Below the pieces are notes generated by a model. That model saw only the letters and a list, made by a program, of their open reading frames with translations. It did no database searches and had not been told where the DNA came from. From contig CATNEN010000038.1 in the NCBI GenBank assembly GCA_950097015.1, positions 25,023,001 to 25,087,000 on the forward strand: 64,000 nucleotides of DNA. Direction: 5' to 3'. A program made the position numbers and the translations under genes. Source of the stretch: Macrostomum hystrix. Lineage: Eukaryota > Platyhelminthes > Macrostomidae. This document shows positions 57,901 through 64,000 of this stretch, one piece after another. Position 1 is the stretch's first letter, and each line of letters starts with the position of its first letter.

Positions 57901-60836
57901 ACGGAGAGATCATCGAGGTCAGTGCCACAGGCTGCTTCAAAGAGTCACATCTGAGCGAGAGCAGAGCGCAGTTCAAGGAAGAAGTCGCTGTGACGAGCAG
58001 TGGCGTCTTCAGAGAGATGAGCCTCAACGAGAGCCGAGTGCAGTTCAATGAGGAGATCGCCGTCACTGGAAGCGGCTGCTTCAAAGAACAAGCGTATGCG
58101 CAGAGCCAGGTGCAGCATGGAGAGATCATCGAGGTCAGTGCCACAGGCTGCTTCAAAGAGTCACATCTGAGCGAGAGCAGAGCGCAGTTTAAGGAAGAAG
58201 TCGCCGTGACCGCTAGCGGATGCTTCAAAGAGTCACATCTGAGCGAGAGCAGAGCGCAGTTCAAGGAAGAAGTCGCTGTGACGAGCAGTGGCGTCTTCAG
58301 AGAGATGAGCCTCAACGAGAGCCGAGTGCAGTTCAAGGAGGAGATCGCCGTCAGTGGAAGCGGCTGCTTCAAAGAACAAGCGTATACGCAGAGCCAGGTG
58401 CAGCACGGAGAGATCATCGAGGTCAGTGCCACAGGCTGCTTCAAAGAGTCACATCTGAGCGAGAGCAAAGCGCAGTTCAAGGAAGAAGTCGCCGTGACCG
58501 CTAGCGGATGCTTCAATGAGTCACATCTGAGCGAGAGCAGAGCGCAGTTCAAGGAAGAAGTCGCCGTGACCGCTAGAGGATGCTTCAAAGAGTCACATCT
58601 GAGCGAGAGCAGAGCGCAGTTCAAGGAAGAAGTCGCTGTGACGAGCAGTGGCGTCTTCAGAGAGATGAGCCTCAACGAGAGCCGAGTGCAGTTCAAGGAG
58701 GAGATCGCCGTCACTGGAAGCGGCTGCTTTAAAGAACAAGCGTATGCGCAGAGCCAGGTGCAGCACGGAGAGATCATCGAGGTCAGTGCCACAGGCTGCT
58801 TCAAAGAGTCACGTCTGAGCGAGAGCAGAGCGCAGTTCAAGGCAGAGCATTTTCGGGTTCAAGAGATGTTGAAAAGGGTTGTTGTTGAGTCGTCAGGTTG
58901 TTCGCGAGAGATTAACATTGCTGAAAGCTTGATTTTGTGTCACTCTCTAGTGTGCAAGGATTGCTTCGCTTTTTCTACTGAGAATGTTGCGTCCGGAAAC
59001 GCTATTCGTGATTATGTTGACGCCTCTGTGCTCGCGAGGTTTTTCGTCAGTGAGAGCGGTGCTGAATGCATTAAGAAACAGTTTAGCCGGAGCACTCAGA
59101 TTAGTGTGTCCATCGCTGTTGAAAGCGGGACATACTTCGAGGCACCTTCGCCGTTAGAGTCTCAGATAGATGAAGTAAGTCGCGGGGCGTCGTTTACATT
59201 TGCCGGTATGTCTGTTAGTGAGAATTCAGTCGGACGCCTTGATTCAGCTGATTCGGCAGGATTCCCTCGACGCACCGTAGCCTCAACATTTAGCCGGCCT
59301 TCACTGGCATCCATTTCGATTTCGGAGACCGGGGCCGAGGGACTTGTTCCGCCTGATCTGCTGCCGTGGCCTGGTGTGCAGCACGACGAAGCAATTACTG
59401 AATCAGAAGTACAGACGGACACAGAGTCGGAAGCTGACTTTCTGGGCATGGCGGAGCGATACCATGTTGGAAAGATTTATGGCTTTAGGTACGTCTTTTT
59501 GGGGAAATACTGGAACTACTTTTACTGGAACTTTTATGTGCTATTAACACAAGGATGAAATTTTTTCTGGTAGTTGTTTTAAGTCTGTATGAAGCTAATG
59601 TGTATGTTACTTTTGCAAACAATTCGCCTGCGGTTATTCTTTTTTATCTTTCTGCTTCATATAGTTGGTAAACTTTTTTAATTATTCAAAGATTAACCCT
59701 CAAAATCTCTGTGCCACTAAGGCTGGATCATCTAAGCCGCCACAGGAGTGATGCTTCTGCGCAGACGGATTTGAAGCACAATTCTACAATCTGGCGCATG
59801 CTTCGACTGCAAGAGGGAAATTTCGAATTCGATGTACGCACAATGGTCAAGGTCATTGGAGCTGATAGCTTTGCCCAAGTTATTCGCCAGTTGAGACATG
59901 TCGCCGACGCCAGTGTGCAGACACTGTCAACCGACGATCAACAGCAACAGCAGGAACTGCGCCTCAGTGGCCAATGGCGTTTCGAAGCTGAGGACGGTTC
60001 CGTGCTGCTGGGCGAAAGAGGCAGCGTTGTCATCTCGCAGACAAATGTCGAACGTTACGTTCCTTCTAGGCCGACGTCTGTGGCATCGTCAGTTGCCGGA
60101 GACGATCTGGCTGAGGACCAGATAATGTCGCTCTTCCAGCAGCATCACGGCTCACTACATCATTCGCAGCATCTACATCAACAGCATCAGCATCACCAGC
60201 AGCATCAGCAGCAGCAGCAGCAGCAGCAATATCCTCATCCAGTCAACCTTCTAAGCCCACCGATGGCGACGTCTACCGGAAGTCAGTTGCTATCGCCATC
60301 AATTCATCTGCGACCACGTCCAATAAGCGGCTTCGGCACCGGGAGCTACGAGCCTATGCCGCCGCAACAGCTTCACAGCCATTTTCATTTCCAGCAGCAG
60401 CCGCAATCGCTGCAGACACCAACAATCACCGGGCAACAGCCACTTCACCATCAACCTAGCGGCGCCGTGACACCGCAGTCTGCCCGGATGACAACTGGTC
60501 GGCAAACGAGAACTGGACAGGTGCGCATGGGGTCTGTAAAGCATCCAAATGTAGGTCGATAGAAATACTGGTGCGCAGGCATAGATTAAGTAATTAGAAG
60601 CGTAGATAAATTTTATAAATATTTTATAGTTTGCAAACGGCTGAAGGCACTGTCAGATTTATTCGGTGACCGTAGACCCGAGTCAGGCAAAAGGCAGCTC
60701 TGTCAATTATACAGACTCCTGACATGCCGTGTGCAGGCACATACGCAGCGATATTATAATAATAACCAACAGTAACCAACTTAATTACTTTCAGTATCCC
60801 AGCGTGGAAGCCTTCCTAAGCCAGAGAAGACTCTAG
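33932..60836 (+). CDS. Giant plakin-family protein with about 230 copies of a 24-residue repeat
   Basis: Predicted coding exons: 33932-34315, 35122-35346, 35548-35694, 36922-37076, 37213-37321, 37423-37567, 38875-39061, 39405-39528, 39717-59488, 59722-60550 and 60795-60836. All introns are GT-AG and every phase agrees; the sum is 7,373 codons including stop. Residues 1-252 are helical; WDWVSKLGELMQLHLKNSAD (exon at 35122) matches the plakin spectrin repeat (WEWLxxLxxxxxxHLKNAA). The exon at 36922 encodes a plakin SH3 insert ending VPSICIWLPPPDTEAV. More coiled helix follows to about residue 490. No CH actin-binding domain, intermediate-filament plakin-repeat domain or GAS2 domain was found. 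The remainder is the 24-residue array (about residues 1115-6870), then a tail with a His/Gln-rich stretch. Likely a cytoskeletal linker or scaffold. If the last intron is retained, the protein ends ten residues earlier at 60562. Confidence 0.82.
34434..35075 (+). repeat. Intronic minisatellite, 27-28 bp unit
   Basis: Imperfect tandem copies (about 23) of a GGTCGATACCTTAAAGATTA-type unit, filling most of the intron 34316-35121 of the plakin-repeat gene. Confidence 0.9.
36095..36870 (+). repeat. Intronic minisatellite, 31 bp unit
   Basis: About 25 copies of a unit around TGATCCCTTATCCCTGAAGT plus CAGATCTATCA, in the intron 35695-36921. Confidence 0.9.
37595..38780 (+). repeat. Intronic minisatellite, 29 bp unit
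   Basis: About 40 highly uniform copies of a unit around CCACTGTTACCCCAGTCCCT plus TCAAAGCAT, in the intron 37568-38874. Because 29 is not a multiple of 3 the array happens to be open in three plus-strand frames; these frames are not genes. Confidence 0.95.
41577..46650 (+). repeat. Coding 72-bp tandem array, block 1 (about 70 units)
   Basis: Each unit encodes 24 residues. Four unit types recur, distinguished by their cores: A TASGCFKESHLS, B TSSGVFREMSLN, C TGSGCFKEQAYA, D SATGCFKESHLS. The usual order is B-C-D (216 bp) or A-B-C-D (288 bp). Units of one type are nearly identical at the DNA level. Three of the four types carry one cysteine. Confidence 0.95.
46651..47090 (+). repeat. Diverged island between the two homogenised arrays
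   Basis: The reading frame continues but units are only recognisable by spacing and a weak C/S-x-x-E core (for example CNIE to CHLE to CFRE, each 24 residues apart, at 46990-47140). AT-richer than the arrays, with no recent homogenisation. Confidence 0.7.
47091..58850 (+). repeat. Coding 72-bp tandem array, block 2 (about 163 units)
   Basis: Same four unit types as block 1. Private variants mark sub-families, for example AHSQVQH in place of AQSQVQH, ELAYA in place of EQAYA, and SLNVSRV in place of SLNESRV. The final unit breaks off at KAEHFRVQEM near 58845. Confidence 0.95.
47750..52090 (+). repeat. 2,160-bp tandem duplication (30 units) inside the coding array
   Basis: The segment starting near 47750 recurs 2,160 bp later (near 49910) with the same order of private variants and almost no base differences, one visible difference being GGCTGC against GGATGC near 49938/52098. 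2,160 is 30 x 72, so the frame is kept. Confidence 0.85.
59920..60240 (+). other. His/Gln-rich low-complexity coding segment
   Basis: In the penultimate coding exon. A short Gln run near 59940 and a His/Gln tract near 60165-60230 (QHQHHQQHQQQQ type) mark a disordered tail of the plakin-repeat protein. Confidence 0.8.
60551..60794 (+). other. Last intron of the plakin-repeat gene, containing a SINE remnant
   Basis: Donor GTAGGT at 60551 and acceptor TTACTTTCAG at 60785-60794 join phase 0 to phase 0. Splicing adds YPSVEAFLSQRRL and a stop; without splicing the frame ends at 60560-60562. Confidence 0.6.
60655..60765 (-). mobile_element. SINE remnant (copy 2)
   Basis: In reverse complement the order AGACCCG, AAGGCA, TCTG, ACTCCTGAC, GCATACGC follows the body of the SINE at 2514-2873. 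Head and tail are lost. Confidence 0.5.
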
Positions 60837-61417
60837 GAAGTGATGCGAATGTGCCGACTTTGGCACAAATTAAAATAATTCGAGTATGAATCGGATAACT
60901 TGATTGTAAATGTAACCTAGTAGACTTTTATTATTTAGCTGTCTATTCTCTGTTCGCTTGTAACATGCTAGCTACAAGTGTGCTTTGCAACTGGAACCGC
61001 AACGTAATATATACAAAAATGGTAAAGTTGTTTTTCACTTTGAAGCTGAAATTACTAGTATATACACAGGGTTCAAATTAATGACTGGATTACTAAAATA
61101 TTATTCATAAAGAAACTACATCGGACTAGAAGGTCAAATATGAGCTGACTTCACTTGGTATCGTAATTCCTTTTGCAAGCAATAGTAAATCAAATCTGCT
61201 TAAAAGTTTAAATAGACTGTTTGTTATACTATTTTAATTTCAATTTTTATCATTACGAGCACTTGTCCTAACCATAATGTTATCAATTGTAGAAAACTGC
61301 GATGTTTTTTAATCTGTCGATACTAACATTAGACACTCTTAATGACATCGTGAGCCATTTTTATTTGTACGTGAATTTGTTTCTAGGTTTTGCTAATTTT
61401 TCATTAAAAAACTAACG

Positions 61418-61447
61418 AATAAAAAGGAAGACTAAAATATCAATAAA
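61418..61447 (+). terminator. Candidate polyadenylation signals
   Basis: AATAAA at 61418-61423 and again at 61442-61447 are the first canonical signals noticed in the 3' UTR of the plakin-repeat gene, about 580 bp after the stop. Confidence 0.4.
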
Positions 61448-61449
61448 TT

Positions 61450-62136
61450 TTTGCAAACATAATTCCGTGCTCAAGTATTTTTTTCTAAAATACAAATATT
61501 TGTATATTTAATACGATTTTGGAGCAAAGGTCAGTACATTCTACTTACTACGAGCTAGTAGTGTGCTTCGTAAAGCGACATCCGTGCTTGAAAGTCAAGC
61601 GTCACACAATCAGTCCATGAAGATACTTATGATTAGAAATGAAAAAAATTAAGCATGTTATGTGGAGATATGTTAGTAATAATTTTCTCAGGGGATGTTT
61701 GGGTATTGGCGCATTATTTAACCGTGGACCCGCAGCCAGCATGACAATGGAAAGACCATCGGGAAGACTATAGGGGTATTTGAAACACACACTGCATGCC
61801 TATACTTCACGATAGCTCCCAAACCGATTGACCAAATTTCGTAAAATTCCACCATGGATCAACAATTTCCGCCCTTTACGGTGAACTAACTTGCAACAGA
61901 TTTTGGAGATACAGAAAACAGAAAGATGGGGATATTTGAAATGCCCCAGTTGTCATTCTACAGCAAAAGGATGAAGCAATATGGTACAATATGTATGTCC
62001 ACTTCTCTTACTATAGGTGTTGAGGGGAATGATAAACCGCAGTATCGAGTTAAACTTTTAATTAAATTTTCTCTGTTAGTTTTATCGCAAATGTGACAAA
62101 AAGCTGTCAGATAGCGGATTCACTTTGCTCAGAAGT
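61450..62136. other. Intergenic DNA
   Basis: No coding frame, RNA gene or repeat recognised. Confidence 0.5.
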
Positions 62137-62474
62137 TTAAATTTGGGACTTGTCAGCCGTTTCATGTCGTGACTCCCAGCTCCTGAAGGTTGCATTTCGT
62201 GCGTTCTGTTGAGTCGATGGCGCTATATCAGTTTTGACAGTATTTGTATACATGTGTGCACTGCCAATGCTCGCACAGACAAGTTGAATTTCAATATAAA
62301 ACTCTTCAATTTTAGCAGAATTCGTCACGAACCAAGAACCGACCCAGGTGCCTACAGTAAAAGCATCAGTATTGATTGAAGAACAATTTAGAAATTGGAA
62401 ATCGTCCACATCAGTGACCTCGTCGTAAAAAGCCAATTCATCAATACGCGTTTCAGATCCGTCAACAAAGCTAA
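62137..62474 (-). CDS. Possible exon, end of a LamG/jelly-roll-like domain
   Basis: On the minus strand, an open stretch after a weak acceptor (AAACAG at 62480-62475) reads FVDGSETRIDELAFYDEVTD and runs 112 codons to a stop. The 'DG...IDELxFYD' pattern resembles the last strands of concanavalin/LamG-like domains ('IDEVRIYNRAL'). There is no in-frame ATG at its start, so if real it is an internal or terminal exon of a gene whose other exons I could not find. It may be a pseudogene. Confidence 0.25.
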
Positions 62475-62964
62475 CTGTTTAGCCTAACTACAGTTTGTTT
62501 CACGGCTTATAGTTTCTGAATCCGGATATTCAGAAAAAATTATAGAAATATTGTAGGAGCTTCTATAAAGATTAATTAACAGTAGGACTACCAAGCCATT
62601 TTGCCGCCCGTTTTTATACCAAGGGGGGGGGGAAATCCCCCCCTGACAATTCTTTGCTGCACCCGAACAGAACAATGCAAGCACACGAAACTCTAGAACA
62701 CGGGCCAACTTTTTGTTGCGCATCTTCTGAAACAAGAAACAAGTCGCCAGCTCTTCAGACCGTCGAGATATTCAATGTTTCTGGCCGAAGGTCCGATTTT
62801 TCCTATAAGAGCTAGTGTATTTCATACACCCCTATACACGAATTTGCACTTCGCCTCAGTGCGGCCTTTCAAGACCTTCAAACTTTATCAGCATGTCACC
62901 CGAATGTGCTTGCATCATCTCCGTCTTCGGCGGTCACCGACCTTTATCTAGACGGAGCTGCTGG
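62475..62964. other. Intergenic DNA
   Basis: Contains a G-run/C-run pair near 62620-62645. No gene recognised. Confidence 0.4.
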
Positions 62965-63165
62965 ACCGTCGACCCGTAGGCAGCGCTGACTCCTGAGCAC
63001 ACGTACGGATACCGTATGCGGGCATGCGCTTACACGAGAGCACATGTGCACACCTGCCCTGCCCTAATAGGTGCCAATTGCATGACATGCCCCAACGCCA
63101 AATCAATGTCTGGAGTCTCAACGTTAATCGAGCTCAGGGTCCTCGGTGCGAGACGCAAGCTACTT
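62965..63165 (-). mobile_element. SINE remnant (copy 3)
   Basis: Reverse complement of the SINE family at 2514-2873: GACCCG...CTGACTCCTGA...CACAC...CTGCCCTG...AATTGCA.GACA in order, then the B-box region TTAATCGAGCTCAGGGTCC and GGTGCGAGA. About 75% similar by eye. Confidence 0.6.
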
Positions 63166-64000
63166 TGTAAAAAGTTACTTTATATTACCCACTAAAGTGC
63201 AAATGCTCGATTGTAAAGCAGCTGATGGCTAACAGAAAGTTGTTGAATTTAGAGCCGAATTCGTGCTGAAAACGGCAGCTGTGCAGCGCGTGTCATAGCC
63301 TGTACACTGGACGAGTGTATGGCTGCTTTGAATTTAAGGCGAGTTCTATAATTAACACGTTAGATGTCGAATGGAGACTGTGGACTATAGGGGATTACAC
63401 GAACCGGCTTAGCGGTAGTACAGGTGTGCCAAAGCAGGCGGCCACGAGGCTCAACTCATCCAGATCTCTATACCACCTGTCTCCATTAATAATCACATCG
63501 AGCTACAGGCTACGTATAATTTTCACTTCACTCGCTTTGTTAATCTGGCGATAATTAATTATTCAACCGAATAACTGCAAGCCTAAACAATGTGCGCACC
63601 CGTGTGTTGCTTTCATTGGCCAAGAAACTCAATTTTTTTTAATTGCATTTTCTTCTAATTCGTCAAAAGCTTTTTTTGCTTTCTGATCTTATTGGATGTT
63701 CGGTCCATTGTTTTCTTCGTCGCATAGAAGTTCAAGTCAAGATACATTTAAATACGAGTAGGACGTTTTTATTCTATTTTTTGTTCGCAATAATTTCTAC
63801 TAATAATTAAAGGAACGATTTGAATAGATGTGACAATTAATAATTTGTGAAATTTCGAAAGCCTAACAGCTGATGACAAAATTGTGTATTTAATGACACA
63901 GGAAAGCACAGAATTAACAGAAAGTTTTGTGGACTTGATAGAAAGCATACTTATAGCTAGTTAAAAAAGCCACTGCCCTGAGGCCCATAGTTGAAATTCA
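63166..64000. other. Intergenic DNA to the window end
   Basis: No gene, RNA or repeat recognised on either strand. Confidence 0.5.

Larger units (their letters stand above)
39717..59488 (+). other. 19.8-kb single exon carrying the repeat array
   Basis: The acceptor is CTATGCTACAG before 39717 and the donor is GTACGT at 59489. 19,772 nt without a stop in the coding frame. Order inside: about 290 residues of polar, non-repetitive sequence; about 330 residues of diverged repeats; the first homogenised array; a diverged island; the second homogenised array; and about 210 residues of unique C-terminal sequence. One of the longest animal exons one could meet; copy number may be affected by assembly. 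Confidence 0.85.

Overview
The window is animal (invertebrate metazoan) nuclear DNA. It has spliced genes with GT-AG introns, a TATA-box promoter, tRNA-derived SINEs, and Helitron, hAT, mariner and Ty3/gypsy elements. I cannot name the species. Gene density is low: four recognisable host genes or gene families sit in AT-rich DNA full of mobile elements.

Layout. 1-4.5 kb: three minus-strand, single-exon genes related to soluble NSF attachment proteins (SNAPs, TPR-like helical repeats); two of them carry N-terminal membrane segments, which classical SNAPs lack. A SINE lies between the second and third. 6.6-9.3 kb: a rearranged, inactive mariner and a retroelement scrap. 9.3-13.0 kb: two head-to-tail Helitrons with clean termini, each carrying the same nested hAT-like MITE; one keeps the C-terminal part of a PIF1-type helicase. 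13.1-21.4 kb: a complete, very young Ty3/gypsy LTR retrotransposon (minus strand) with Gag, Pol in the -1 frame after a GGGAAAC slippery site, and a third ORF of unknown function that has its own TATA-like box. 22.3-23.0 kb: a hAT-type element filled with a 16-bp minisatellite. 23.4-28.1 kb: a SAMD9-like P-loop NTPase gene (minus strand, three exons by my model) with one frameshift. 28-33 kb: mostly featureless, with a GC-rich repeat-like block.

33.2-61.5 kb is the centrepiece: a plus-strand gene with a TATA promoter and twelve exons. Every splice junction I propose keeps phase. It encodes a protein of about 7,370 residues that starts as a plakin (spectrin-type helices plus a plakin SH3 insert) and continues, in a single 19.8-kb exon, into about 230 tandem copies of a 24-residue (72-bp) repeat. 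These are arranged as 216- and 288-bp higher-order units and include a recent 2,160-bp tandem duplication. Three of its introns carry three unrelated minisatellites. I know of no plakin with this kind of tail; it is the strongest candidate for something undescribed.

The last 3 kb hold the 3' UTR, a decayed SINE and a doubtful exon. The host genes show no obvious shared pathway, although SNAP-like proteins (membrane fusion), a SAMD9-like protein (endosome and innate defence in vertebrates) and a cytolinker all act at cell membranes or the cytoskeleton.
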